Source: Thelonectria olida (lineage: Eukaryota; Ascomycota; Sordariomycetes; Hypocreales; Nectriaceae). From it: DNA of 10,155 nt. This document shows positions 1 through 8,588 of the stretch, piece after piece. Every line of letters begins with the position of its first letter. Position 1 is the first letter of the stretch. A program made the translations under genes and the position numbers. The stretch lies in the NCBI GenBank assembly GCA_020736575.1, contig JAGPYM010000165.1, positions 1-10,155 on the forward strand, read 5' to 3'. A model generated the notes under the pieces. The model did no database searches and was not told the DNA's origin. It saw only the letters and a program-made list of their open reading frames with translations.

Positions 1-521
1 CCAATTAGATGCTTATAAGCCGTGGCTCTAGGAGCTACTATGTGCGGTAGTAATAATTCAAATAGTTATCTAAAAGGGGGGGAAAATTTAAAGATAAAAA
101 GTGGGTCAAATGGACGTAAGGGTTAAAAAGGTGGGGGGGCTAAAAAGGGTAAATAAAAAAGGAAAGTCTGGAAAAGGTTAAAGTGGGTCTAAAAGCATTT
201 AAACTAATGGAAATAGAGTAAGGCAACCAGGTAGTAAAATATATTAAGAGTTTATATAATAATAAAAATTACTAATTATAAAGATTTAAAGGAGTTATAA
301 CTTTTAGGCATTTTTATACTATTTAATATAAATATACTATTAAGTATTAATTAAAAGATTAATTTAATTATTTTAAGTTATAAGATTCTAATTAAAAGAC
401 CTAATATATATTAATACTATTATAACTTTTTTAAATAGAAAGTTAAAAACCTTATATAACTTTTTAAAAGGGAAAGAAAAAACTATTTTAATAATAATAA
501 TAAGCAATTTATTAAAATAAT
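1..521. repeat. 521-bp direct repeat, unit 1 (less mutated copy)
   Basis: This segment starts with ccaattagatgcttataagc and recurs at 522 with an offset of 521 bp. About 285 bp (1-285) align to 522-805. Unit 1 keeps TpG, CpA and CpG (gatgctta, ccgtggctc, tgtgcgg, gcaaccagg) where unit 2 reads TpA. Two G runs survive, seven G at 76-82 and seven at 133-139. From base 2 the plus strand reads QLDAYKPWL, stop, ELLCAVVIIQIVI, stop. Both stops (TAG, TAA) could be former Gln codons, so this may be a decayed coding fragment; I do not recognise the protein. The rest of the unit (about 290-521) is AT-rich with no recognisable content. The repeat could be a tandem duplication or two LTR-like ends around a short interior. 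The window starts inside or at the edge of it, so the true left end is unknown. Confidence 0.75.
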
Positions 522-806
522 CCAATTAGATACTTATAAGCTATAACTCTAGGAGCTACTATATGTAATAGTAATAATCTAAATAGTTATTTAAAAGGCT
601 ATAAAGGAAAATTTAAAAATAAAAAGTGGGTTAAATAGATATAAGGGTTAAAAAAGTGGGGGGGGGCTAAAAAGGTTAAATAAAAAAGAAAAGTTTAAAA
701 AAGGTTAAAGTGGGTCTAAGGGCATTTAAACTAATAAAAATAAAATAAAGTAACTAGTTAGTAAAATATATTAAGAGTTTATATAATAATAAAAATTACT
801 AATTGT
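522..806. repeat. 521-bp direct repeat, unit 2 (truncated, heavily mutated)
   Basis: This is the second copy of the repeat that begins at position 1. The alignment runs from ccaattagat to attactaatt and is lost near 806-812, where DNA related to the retrotransposon integrase begins. Most differences from unit 1 are C-to-T or G-to-A at CpA/TpG/CpG, as expected of RIP: gatgctta becomes gatactta, ccgtggctc becomes ctataactc, tgtgcggtag becomes tatgtaatag. A G run of nine is kept at 658-666. The truncation joins this repeat to the interior of a retroelement copy, so it is a rearrangement or insertion junction. Confidence 0.72.
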
Positions 807-1689
807 AAAAATTATAATTAATTATAAATTTAATTAAATAAAATACTTTTAAAAAACTTATAACTATTTTATTAAATTTATATAAAAAGCTTAATAATAT
901 AAAAAACTTATAAATAAATAAAAGATATAAAAATATTAATTTAAAAGTTTAAACTTACTTTTAAATTTATATATATTTTATTTAATTTAATTAAAAGAAA
1001 TTACTTTTACTATTTAATAATAAGTATAAGCTCTCTTTTTTTAAAATATAATTATTATATTTACTTCTTTTTAATACTAGAAACTAAAAGGTATATTTAT
1101 AAAATAGTAATAAAGTTATAATAAAAGCTCTAATTAAATAAATTTAAAAAATTATTAAATTTACTTAAATAAATATAACTAGTATTAAATAATATAAATA
1201 AAATATAATAAATTAATAATAATCATTTATTAAAAGGTTTAAAAGTAAAAATAAAATCTAGTTTAAATTTATAAATATTTGCTTAAAATAACTTTTTAAA
1301 AAGCTAAACTAGTTATATTATATATATATAATTATATATATAATTAATAAATATATAATTTAATTAAATATATATAATATAATATTTTTATAATTATATA
1401 TTTACTTTTTTAAAAGAGTATTATAAAAGCTTTTATTTAGCTAATAAAATAATAACTTTTAACTTTTATTAATATAAATTAATAGTTTAAATAAATAGAA
1501 AATAAAAGAAGTCTTATATATTAAATAGTAAAAGTAAAATTATAAATACTATTATAAAATTCTTATTTAATAAATTAAAAATATAATTTTAATATATAAA
1601 CTATTAGTAAATTTTAAAAAAGTAACTATTTTAAATTATTTTAAATAATTATATAAACTAGCTAATAGTAATAATAAATTATTTAATAA
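806..1689 (+). pseudogene. Older inverted Ty3/gypsy copy, left fragment (integrase C-terminus plus chromodomain)
   Basis: This stretch aligns along its whole length to the reverse complement of about 3535-4425, so it is a second copy of the same retroelement family in the opposite orientation; its sense strand is plus. It starts within integrase: the left junction at 806 cuts off everything upstream (5' LTR, gag, RT). It carries the KVWLNL-like GPY/F-type segment near 1252-1290 and a chromodomain remnant at about 1498-1648. About 30 bp of the inner element near 4200-4230 is missing here. It is more mutated than the inner copy: for example, inner aaggtctagctaaacc corresponds to aaaatctagtttaaat here. 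It ends at 1689, exactly where the LTR of the inner element starts. It is non-functional. Confidence 0.85.
1498..1648 (+). pseudogene. Chromodomain remnant of the older copy
   Basis: This plus-strand stretch matches the chromodomain region of the inner element (3716-3568, minus strand) codon by codon over about 50 codons. The ILYIK start, the stop codon at the expected Trp after the KxLxx strand, and the following NF/alanine-rich helix segment can still be aligned, although this copy carries more TAA/TAG/ATA codons. In chromoviruses this domain is fused to the integrase C-terminus and directs integration to particular chromatin. Its presence in both copies supports assignment to one chromovirus family. 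It is dead in this copy. Confidence 0.65.
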
Positions 1690-1866
1690 GGAAAGAAAGG
1701 AAAAAGTCTTCCCTTATAGTAAGCTTGTTATAAGATTTATATAGCCTTACTATTAGGCTGCCTTAGCTTACTTTTAGCCCAGTTTTTAGCTTATTTCCAG
1801 TTGCTATATGCTTTTAGTTTTATAATAGTAGCTTAAAATAACTATTAGGCTATACTTATAATAGTA
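1690..1866 (-). repeat. 3' LTR (more mutated of the pair)
   Basis: This repeat aligns to 8412-8588 from the polypurine block ggaaagaaaggaaaaagtct through to cttataata. Relative to the 5' LTR it has TpA where the other keeps TpG, CpA or CpG: tatagcc for tatggcc, agcccag for agcccgg, ttgctat for ttgcgat, tatactt for tacgctt. One site goes the other way (cttgtta here, cttatta there), so RIP hit both copies independently. Expected TG...CA termini are not visible, presumably converted to TA. The exact ends are uncertain by a few bases. The plus-strand left edge coincides with the end of the interrupted older copy. Confidence 0.85.
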
Positions 1867-1880
1867 CCCCCCCCTTTAAA
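1867..1880 (-). other. Polypurine tract for plus-strand DNA priming
   Basis: The plus strand reads eight C followed by tttaaa; on the element's sense (minus) strand this is a tttaaa-GGGGGGGG purine tract immediately 5' of the 3' LTR. In LTR retrotransposons the polypurine tract primes second-strand synthesis and abuts the 3' LTR, so its position fixes the element's orientation as minus. G runs resist RIP because they contain no CpA or TpG, which explains why it is intact. Confidence 0.75.
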
Positions 1881-2339
1881 GTAATAATACTAATAGATTA
1901 TTATATTCTTTTAAGCCCTAGGGAGTAATTACTACTAATTATACTCCTGCCTAGCCTAGTTAATAGTAGTTTTATATTTATTATTATCCCTTTTTTAATA
2001 TATTTCTATTTATTATCTTATTATTCTTCTATTATATTATTTTTAATAGATTACTATTAATATTATATAATAGTAAATATAAATACTATTTATTATATAA
2101 CTATTATATTTAACTATTACTTATTATTTACTTTAATTAATTATATAACTATTTACTAGTATAATTATTAATAGGTTATAGTTTTATTACTATTAGATAT
2201 ACTTAATTATATAGCTATTTATTTAGCTTTAATTATATTATTTATTTAATTATAAATACTTTTATATATAAATAACTATTATTATAAATAGCCTATTAAT
2301 GCCCTTATTATAAGCAATCTAGCTGCTTATAAATATACC
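1881..2339. other. 3' untranslated-like region of the retrotransposon
   Basis: These 460 bp lie between the polypurine tract and the possible extra ORF. The part next to the tract (1880-1960) retains some C-rich words (agccctaggg, cctgcctagcc) and is less degraded. The rest is almost pure A+T with runs of tatta/ttata. No ORF or motif is recognisable. It has no counterpart in the older copy, whose similarity stops at about 2395/9245. Confidence 0.5.
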
Positions 2340-3095
2340 TTTTATATATTACTTTTATATTTTTTCCTTTTTTAATAACTACTTTTTACTTATAAGTCTA
2401 TTATTATTCTATTAGTTTTTAATTATTATTACTATTTACTTACTAGTAACTAGCTACTAACTTTTAATAGCTATTTTTTATTTTACTTTCACTTTATTTT
2501 TACTTCTATTTTTACTATTATTATATAAGTTTATAATGCCTTTAGTAATTATTACTAACTTATAAAAAGTTAATTATATTTTCTATTTTAAATATACTAT
2601 TAATTAGCTTCTAATTAATATTATAATTAAAAAAAAGTAAGTTTTAAAAAAGCCTATTACTTATTATAATATTTATACTAGTTATAAGTTTATTATAATT
2701 ATATAGCTAGTAGTAGCTAACTTTTTAATAGCTAAGTTAGCTAAATGCTAATATTATAAAAAGAATAGTAAGCTTTATAATTTATATATTTTCTAGAATT
2801 TTACTAAAGCCTTACTAACTTCTTTTAGCTCCCTTATAAGTATATTCCTACCTTTTAAACTCTTATTAAACTTTATATAAGTTTATTTAAAATATAATTA
2901 AAAAGTACCTAGCTAATAAGTAAGATTACTAATATTTAACTGCTTATTTACTATTAACTTATTATTAAAAGGTTTATTAAGCTATTATTATAAGCTATTA
3001 TACCTTTTATAAATTAAATATAATAATAAATTTAAATATATTATATTACTACTAATACCCTTACTACTATTAAATAGTATAATACTTATAATATT
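2340..3095 (-). pseudogene. Possible additional ORF downstream of the chromodomain, coiled-coil-like
   Basis: I do not recognise this with certainty. The minus strand around 2950-2690 reads as a largely continuous frame in which most stops are TAA/TAG that RIP could have made from Gln or Trp codons. It includes the stretch RELKEVSKALVKF, then a stop at a plausible Trp, then KIYKL, followed by a Leu/Lys-rich segment, HLANLAIKKLATTS; the spacing of Leu and charged residues suggests a coiled coil. Further along (about 2540-2400) the reading is Lys/Asn/Ser-rich. The segment is present, with a deletion of about 70 bp, in the older copy (8585-9245). It may be a third ORF after pol, the decayed remnant of another element, or non-coding DNA. 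The plus strand also reads plausibly in places (a TGC-containing segment near 2745), so strand and coding status are both uncertain. Confidence 0.3.
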
Positions 3096-3534
3096 ATAAA
3101 ATTTAATAGCTTATTACTATTAAAACTTTATATATACTAATTAATATTAGTAACTCTTTTTACTTTCTTATTATAAAAACTCCCCTACCTTTTTATAAGT
3201 AAGCTACTTTCTTACTATTTACTCTTTCTAATTATATTAGCTTAAAGGCTTAATTTTATTTTATTATAATTAAAAAGAATAAGTTTAATATAGCTTAAAG
3301 GCTAAAAATACTACTTTCTAGCTATATTATATTTACTAGTTTTATTTCTTTTTATTTTTATTATTTATAGTTAAATATTAGCCTTATAACTAGAGATAGT
3401 CTGGCCCCTTTTAAGTAAATAACTTTTATAATAAGTCTATTACTTTTCTACTACCTTTTTACTACTTATTACCTACTTATTATAATATAATTTCTTACTA
3501 CTACTTTTAAATCTTTCTATTATATATTATTAAA
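3096..3534. other. Segment of the inner element absent from the older copy
   Basis: About 440 bp just downstream of the chromodomain. The older copy ends at the equivalent of 3535 on its left side and resumes at the equivalent of about 3092 on its right side, so this stretch has no partner there. It contains a 13-bp word tagcttaaaggct at 3238-3250 repeated at 3291-3303, and one slightly GC-richer patch (agatagtctggccccttt, about 3393-3410). No coding content is recognisable on either strand. Confidence 0.55.
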
Positions 3535-3567
3535 TAGTTTATTATTACTAGCTGCTAGTTTATAATA

Positions 3568-3716
3568 TTATTTAAATAATTTAAAGCAGCTACTTTTTTA
3601 AAATTAGCTAATAGTTTTTATATTAAAATTATATTTTTAAGCTATTTAATAAGAACTTTATAATAGTACTTATAACCTTACTTTTACTATTTAATATATA
3701 AGATTTTTTTACTTTC
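3568..3716 (-). pseudogene. Chromodomain at integrase C-terminus
   Basis: The minus strand reads about 50 codons in one frame: ILYIK, a charged/Gly segment, GYKYYYKVLIK followed by TAG, LKNIILI followed by TAA, then KLLANFKKVAALNYL. The TAG after KVLIK falls on the Trp expected in the chromodomain motif (V-x-I/W-K/R-W), and the next TAA falls on the Trp of the T-W-E motif; both convert from TGG by RIP-type G-to-A changes. The length of about 50 residues and the terminal helix (NFKKVAALNYL) fit the family. Chromodomains in chromoviruses recognise modified histone tails and guide insertion into heterochromatin. It sits directly after the integrase GPY/F-type segment, as in other chromoviruses. 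Confidence 0.75.
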
Positions 3717-3729
3717 TACTTATTTAACT

Positions 3730-5225
3730 ATTAATTTATATTAGTAAGAGTTAAAAGTTATTATTTTACTAGCCTAATAGGGAGTTTTATAGCGCCCTTT
3801 TAAAAAGGTTAATATAAAATTATAAAATATTATATTAAATATATTTAGCTAAATTATATATTTACTAATTATATATATAATTATATATATATAATATAGC
3901 TAGTTTAGCTTTTTAAAAGGTTATTTTAAGCTAATATTTATAAGGTTTAGCTAGACCTTATTTTTAATTTTAAACCTTTTAATAGAATATTATTACTAGT
4001 TTATTATATTCTATTAGTATTATTAGGTAGTAGTTATATTTATTTAAATAAATTTAATAACTTTTTAAATTTATTTAATTAGGGCTTTTACTATAGCCTT
4101 ATTACTATTTTATAAGGAAACTTTTTAATTTTTTTATTAGAAAGGGGTAAATATAATAGTTATATTTTAAAAAGAAGGGGCTTATACTATTATTAAATAG
4201 TTATAATTATTTAATAATAGTTAAATAGTAGGAAGTAGTTTCCTCTAATTTAATTAGATAAAGTATATATAAGCTTAAAGTAGGCTTAAACTTTCTAATT
4301 AATATATTTAAGTTTTTATTAGTTTATAAGTGCTATATTATATTAAGCTTTATATAATTTTAATAAAATAGTAAAAGTTTTTTAAAAGTATTCTATTTAA
4401 TTAACTTATAATTACTTATAATTAACTTAAGGTATATTATAAAACTAGTAATAGTAGCTAAGGAATTACTATATATATATTATAATATTTATTATTTTTA
4501 TAGCTTTTAAAGTAACTACTTATATTAGCTAGTTTTTAATAACTTAAAGAACTAGGCGCTATTTTTACCTATTAGTAGAGCTTTATAATAAAGTTTATAA
4601 TTAGTTATAATAAGCTGCTTTAAGATTAATAGTAGCTTAAGGAGTTCTCTTTTAATTTACTTTTAAATAGTTAAATAATTATAAATATAATAGTTTTATA
4701 TAAAGTGCAAATTAGCTATAAGATCCCTAGCTAGTAGAACCTTCTTTTAATTATAATAAGCTTTATTCCTACTAGAGTATCCTCCTATTATAAAGTTATA
4801 TTTAATTTAAATTATATAAGTTTATAATAAGTTTTTTACTTTCTTATTAGGTTCTTTTAAGCTATTCCCTAGGAACTTATAGTTACTTTTAATATAAAAG
4901 TTAGCCTTTTTTATTTATATTATATTTTATAATTTGCACTTATAAGTTAATTTAATTAGAAAGTAGTAGTTTTATTACTTATATTATAATTATACTTTAA
5001 TAGGTATTATTTTCCTTACTATTTTCTCTTATAATTCTTTTAGCTTAATATTCTTTATAAATACTCTAGTTATAATAGTATAGTTTTAGTAATTTTATAC
5101 TTTTAAAGCAATTTAAATAGTATATAGCTAGAATTAGCTAAATAATATAGCCCTTCTTTTAATTATTATTTACTTTTAATAGCTAATCTACTTATAGTAA
5201 TTAATATATTTAGTATTATAGCTTT
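3730..5225 (-). pseudogene. Integrase remnant (core C-terminal part and GPY/F-type domain recognised)
   Basis: Integrase inserts the retroelement cDNA into the genome. Three landmarks read on the minus strand. First, 4327-4295 resembles the TDGQTE...NQ stretch of the catalytic core (about one base missing, so frameshifted), followed by AYFKL as in the usual EAYLR segment. Second, 4200-4144 reads FNNSISPFFLKYNYY, matching the (A)YNNSxxxxTGxSPFxxxYG(Y/R)HP motif shared by fungal Ty3/gypsy integrases. Third, 3965-3933 reads KVWLNLINI followed by RPFKKL-type residues, the GDxVWLxxxNIxxxRPxxKL segment that opens the GPY/F module. The N-terminal HHCC zinc domain and the first catalytic Asp residues are expected at about 5200-4430 but I could not place them securely. 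Many stops and at least one frameshift make it dead. Confidence 0.78.
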
Positions 5226-5229
5226 ATAT

Positions 5230-5740
5230 TTAAATAGTATTTTAATTAGAAGTTATATTATATTAGTTTCCCTACTTAATAAGCTTACTATTTTATAAGC
5301 TTTTACTTTTATATAAAATATTTTAATTTTTATAATTAGAAATAATTATAAAAGACTTATACTAACTAGTATTAAGTTTTATTTTTTAAATAGTTTATTA
5401 CTATTAGTATTTCTTATTATAAATTAAATAGTTATATTTTACTAGAGTTAATTATTATAAGTAAAATATAATAGGTAGTATTACTCTTATAAGTCTTTTT
5501 ATATTAGGACCCCCCTAGGGTATAGTTTAAATAGTTTAGCTTAATTAAGTCTTTTAAGTCTCCTTCTATTTAATAAAAATAAAGCTTTATAAAAATAGTA
5601 TTTTACTTTAAAATACTACTTATTTATTATATTCTAAGTAAAGTCCACTTCTTTTTTATTAGTTATATTAATAGGAATATAACTTTTAAAAAGTTAAAAT
5701 AAATATTTAATAATAGTTTATAAAACTAATAAAACTCTAG
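5230..5740 (-). pseudogene. RT connection and RNase H remnant
   Basis: RNase H removes the RNA strand during reverse transcription. On the minus strand, 5737-5698 reads SFISFINYY, stop, IFI, like the FLGFxNYYRxFI motif that follows Ty3/gypsy RT. Positions 5662-5631 read TNKKEVDFT plus a stop at the expected Trp (the TKK..xFxW motif). Positions 5440-5407 read NYLIYNKK, corresponding to NYxIYDKE of RNase H, and 5340-5312 read SNYKNLKYF, corresponding to (S/T)DHKNLEYF. Downstream, AYQVGKLI..NFQLKYYL corresponds to the RQARWxExLxxxDFxIxYRPG region. Conserved Asp appears as Asn at these sites, and His as Tyr, as RIP-like transitions would produce. Motif order and spacing fit the family. Confidence 0.85.
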
Positions 5741-5827
5741 ACCCTTTTATATTATTAGTACTACTTACTTATAAATAGCTTACTATTTTTTAAGGTTATA
5801 AACTACTCTTACTCTTACTCTTATAAT

Positions 5828-6418
5828 AAACCTAAAGTATTTAACCTTTTAAATTATAAACTTATACTTTTTAAAATTTAAAGTAAGCCCTACTATTTAA
5901 AAGTATTAAAAACTTATTAGACTTTTATTATATATCCTTTTAAAAGCAAATATATAAATAATATATTATTTATATAGCTATTATAAAATAGTTTAAATAC
6001 TATTAAAAGATACTATTAATATACTATTAGAATATAATAGGGGCTATTAAGTTTAAAAGGGCATACTAGCTATTTAAATAAACTAAACCTTATTTAAAAG
6101 GCAGTTTAGGCCTTATAGCCCTTAGTAATTTAAAGCTTATAAAAGGTAGTAATTATATTTAGTTTAATAAACTAATAGGCTTCTATTAGATTATAAAAGG
6201 TTTTAATAATTAGTAGGAGTAATAGTAGTTTTATTATATAATTATATTAAAAGTGTAATAGTTATAATAGAACTATAGTCCCCTTTTAGTTTTTTTATAA
6301 AAAGTACTAGGGCTATTATAAGTAAGTAGTTAGTTTATATAAACTTTTAATTAAATAAATTAGAAAGAACTTTTTATAATACTAATAACTCTTTTTAAAA
6401 TATAATATAAAGCGGCCC
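5828..6418 (-). pseudogene. Ty3/gypsy reverse transcriptase remnant
   Basis: RT copies element RNA into cDNA. The segment runs from GPLY (minus strand at 6418) to KY/NTLGF (5842-5828), about 197 codons, the usual length of the domain. In order I read: GPLYII..KELLVL; ALVLFIKKLKG (the APVLFVKKxxG motif); a segment like LxLIIKTFYNLIEA (PLPLIxETLxxIxxA); FIKLNIITTFYKL (FTKLDxxxAFHxI, the first catalytic Asp reading as Asn); TAF-IRFSLFK (TAFRTRFGxFEW); LVCPFKL (LVxPFGLxNAP); and YINNIL at about 5975-5960 for the catalytic Y-x-DD-I-L box, both Asp codons reading AAT. Frame changes are needed around 6250-6190, implying at least one indel. The catalytic losses make it inactive. Confidence 0.9.
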
Positions 6419-7316
6419 TTATAGTAGGGCTAGCTTATTATTATATTTATTTTTAATTAAATTAATTTTATAATTACTATTAAATTAATAGAAAGGAAGC
6501 TATATGCTTTTATAAGTAAAAAGAGATAGGGGTAGTTTTTTAAAATATCCTTAGGATTTAATTTTTTACTTATATTAGTTCTTTCTTTTTAAAAGCCTTT
6601 TTAATATTAATAAGGCTAATAGTATAAACTTTATATTTATAAAGTCTTTATATTTTTATATTATTTTAGCCTACTTATATAGCCCTATAAAAACTAAAGC
6701 TAATATAAGCTTAATAGTTTAAATATTTTAATTTAAGTGGGCTTTTTTTTAATATTAGGGTTATTATTATTTTTATAAGGCTATAATATATTTACTTTAC
6801 TCTTATATTATATATTACTTAATTAGCTTTAGCTAAAGCTTATTTAAAAATAAGCTCCCTTTTAGCCTTTTTATTAAATAGTATATAAGAGTTATTTAAA
6901 GCTATTAATATTTACTATTAGAATTATAACTCTTTTAATATTTTTTATAAGCTTATTAATAAAATATAAAATTATAATAGTTTTTTTAATATAAATAAAA
7001 GTAAAAGTTATAAGTAAATTAAAATTAATTAAAATATATATATTATAACTACTATTTATAAGCATTTAATAAGACTTTCTACTAACTTATATATTAATTT
7101 TACTAGCTTATTAAATATTTACTTTTTTACTTTTTTTACTTTAATATTTATTTTAATAGGCTTTAAAATCTAATTTTATTTAAACTATTTATTTTCCTAA
7201 TCCTTCTAATTACTATATTATTATTAAATACTAATAAGGTCTCTAGTAACTTTTTATAACTACTACTGCCCTAATTCTACACTTCTATAATAATACTAAT
7301 AGTAAGTAAGCTTAAA
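6419..7316 (-). pseudogene. Protease and Gag-Pol linker region (no secure motif)
   Basis: This is the interval between the Gag zinc knuckle and the conserved start of RT, where Ty3/gypsy elements encode the aspartic protease. The reading is strongly degraded. The only candidate for the active site is about 6903-6874, minus strand ALNNSYILF, which partly resembles A-L-x-D-S-G-A but lacks Gly-Ala even allowing for RIP, so I do not claim it. A slightly better preserved stretch at about 6560-6500 (KNYPYLFLLIKA) lies just ahead of RT. The region is annotated by position in the element. Confidence 0.5.
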
Positions 7317-7358
7317 GCACTTAGTAATAAGGTAGCCCTTTTAATTATACTTATAGTA
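7317..7358 (-). other. CCHC zinc knuckle (nucleocapsid motif) of Gag
   Basis: Minus-strand codons read [Y]-Y-K-[Y]-N-stop-K-G-[Y]-L-I-T-K-C. Converting TAC/TAT to TGC/TGT or CAC at the bracketed positions, by single RIP-type changes, gives exactly C-x2-C-x4-H-x4-C; the last Cys (TGC, plus strand 7317-7319) is intact, the internal TAA fits CAA, and the Gly before His is present. This is the RNA-binding knuckle of retroelement nucleocapsids, located as expected between Gag and protease. Confidence 0.8.
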
Positions 7359-8300
7359 CTTATAAGGGGTTATATTATTATAACTAGTAGGGCTAAGGGC
7401 CAAGCTATTATACCTTTTTACACTTATTTAATTAACTCCTATTATTATATATTTCTATTTTAATTTAACTGCCCTTCTAATTACTATTACTTCCTCTTAC
7501 TAACCTTTTAATAATATTACTAGAAGTAGGATATCTATTTAATCTTTTAAATAACTTTACTTATAAGTATAATTAATTATAATAGTAGGGGGTAATCTTA
7601 TAATAGTTAAGCTAAAAGTTAGCTTTTTATTAAAAGCTCCTTTTAAAAAGTAATTTTTATATTATTTTTCTATTTAGCTCCTTTTACTTTTAAAAGGGTT
7701 TATTTAAACTTTAGTAAAAGAAAGTAAAAGATATATTCTTATTTTACTAAATGTTATATAATAAAGCTATTATATATATTTAAAAGTTACTATTAAAATA
7801 GGTTTAATTAAAGTAAGTTATAAAATTGCTAGGCTTAAAAAGGCTTCTATTACTTTTAATAGTATAATAAGTAGCTATTACTTACTAGGGTTTAATATTA
7901 AAATATAAGTTAATAAGATAAAATATTTTAAAATTTAAAATATTATTAAGCTATTTATTTAATATAAGTTTATTATATATTTATTATAATTATATAGAAT
8001 ATTTAAAATAAATATTAAAAAACTTAAGCAGGTTTAGGACGGCCTTGCGCTTTATAAGTGCAAGTGGAGCTAGTGCTGTCCTAGGGGCTGTTCTTAGAGC
8101 GGTTTTAAGAGGTGTAATATAGGGGGTTTCTAGTAGGCTTTTAACTAGTTTAAGGCGCTTATATAGCTCGGCTAGTTGCTCCTATATAAGGCTAAGAGTA
8201 ATTAAAATTAACTTTTAAGCCCCCTAAGTAATAGTTTTAATAATTTGGGATTAAGTATATATAGCTATTCTTCTATTATATTATATATATAGCTTTCTTA
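7317..8300 (-). pseudogene. Gag-like protein remnant with C-terminal CCHC zinc knuckle
   Basis: Gag forms the virus-like particle and binds element RNA. The start is not determined; coding character begins on the minus strand near 8300 and is best at 8247-7993, where few sites are mutated. One frame is free of stops from 8181 to 7993 (63 codons): it begins EQLAELYKRLKLVKSLLE (a short amphipathic, coiled-coil-like helix) and continues with an Ala/Pro/Arg-rich stretch (TALRTAPRTALAPLALIKRK). Farther upstream in the same frame, stops are TAA/TAG that fit former Gln or Trp codons. Between 7990 and 7360 the frame is heavily broken. It closes with the zinc knuckle at 7358-7317. The total of about 330 codons is normal for Ty3/gypsy Gag. 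I could not match the N-terminal part to a named Gag family. Confidence 0.7.
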
Positions 8301-8411
8301 CTATAGTATTATTTATAATAAGGGAAGTAGGGTTAAATATTAGATAATATAAGGGGCTAGATTTAAATAGTTATAATAGAGAGTGGCTTAAAGATTAAAT
8401 ATTTAAAGCTA
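8301..8411 (-). other. 5' leader of the retrotransposon
   Basis: This lies between the 5' LTR and the first Gag-like codons. The LTR-leader junction has a purine-rich block on plus (agagagaaagaaagg), so ctttctctct on the sense strand, followed by gctttaaatatttaatc. A primer-binding site with TGG, complementary to a tRNA 3' end, should lie here; RIP would turn TGG to TAG/TAA and no tRNA can be assigned by eye. TpG and CpA are rare here, although the flanking LTR and Gag segments keep some. Confidence 0.5.
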
Positions 8412-8588
8412 GAGAGAAAGAAAGGAAAAAGTCTTCCCTTATAGTGGGCTTATTATAAGGTTTATATGGCCTTACTACTAGGCTGCCTTAGCCTACTTTT
8501 AGCCCGGTTTTTAGCTTATTTCCAGTTGCGATATGCTTTTAGTTCTGTAGTAGCAGCTTGAAATAACTATTAAGCTACGCTTATAATA
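8412..8588 (-). repeat. 5' LTR (less mutated of the pair)
   Basis: This is a direct copy of 1690-1866. It retains CpG, CpA and TpG at sites lost in the 3' copy (tatggcc, agcccggttt, ttgcgatatg, ttctgtagtagcagcttg, tacgctt). It carries the U3 promoter: on the sense strand the word catataaacc (plus 8459-8468) is a reasonable TATA-like box, about 50 bp before the LTR-leader junction. Right after it on the plus strand the older inverted copy resumes. The terminal TG/CA bases are not identifiable. Confidence 0.85.
8459..8468 (-). promoter_or_regulatory. Possible LTR TATA box
   Basis: The minus strand reads catataaacc within the 5' LTR, a TATA-like word in otherwise mixed sequence. The 3' LTR equivalent reads tatataaatc. 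In AT-rich DNA such matches are frequent, so this rests on position in the LTR more than on the word itself. Confidence 0.35.

Noticed and set aside
1318..1395. Self-complementary tata/atat tract, with an inverted counterpart at about 3830-3900.
   Set aside because: It is part of the larger inverted copy of integrase C-terminal DNA; alternating AT in RIP-mutated sequence pairs with itself without implying function.
2640..2830. Plus-strand reading near 2745 (LAKC then K/N-rich residues) suggesting a zinc-finger protein.
   Set aside because: Only one Cys codon is actually present; the others would require several assumed changes, and the opposite strand, which is the sense strand of the element, reads at least as well.
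3238..3303. 13-bp word tagcttaaaggct repeated 53 bp apart.
   Set aside because: Only two short copies in low-complexity DNA; not enough for a repeat array, CRISPR or origin.
2395..4425. The segment shared in inverted orientation with the flanks looked at first like a separate 2-kb DNA transposon inserted in the LTR element.
   Set aside because: Its minus strand continues the integrase (GQTE-like, NNS..SPFF, KVWLNL segments) and ends in a chromodomain, in the right order after RNase H, so it belongs to the retrotransposon itself.
6874..6903. Possible aspartic protease active site (ALNNSYILF).
   Set aside because: The Gly-Ala after D-S cannot be obtained from the present codons by RIP-type changes.
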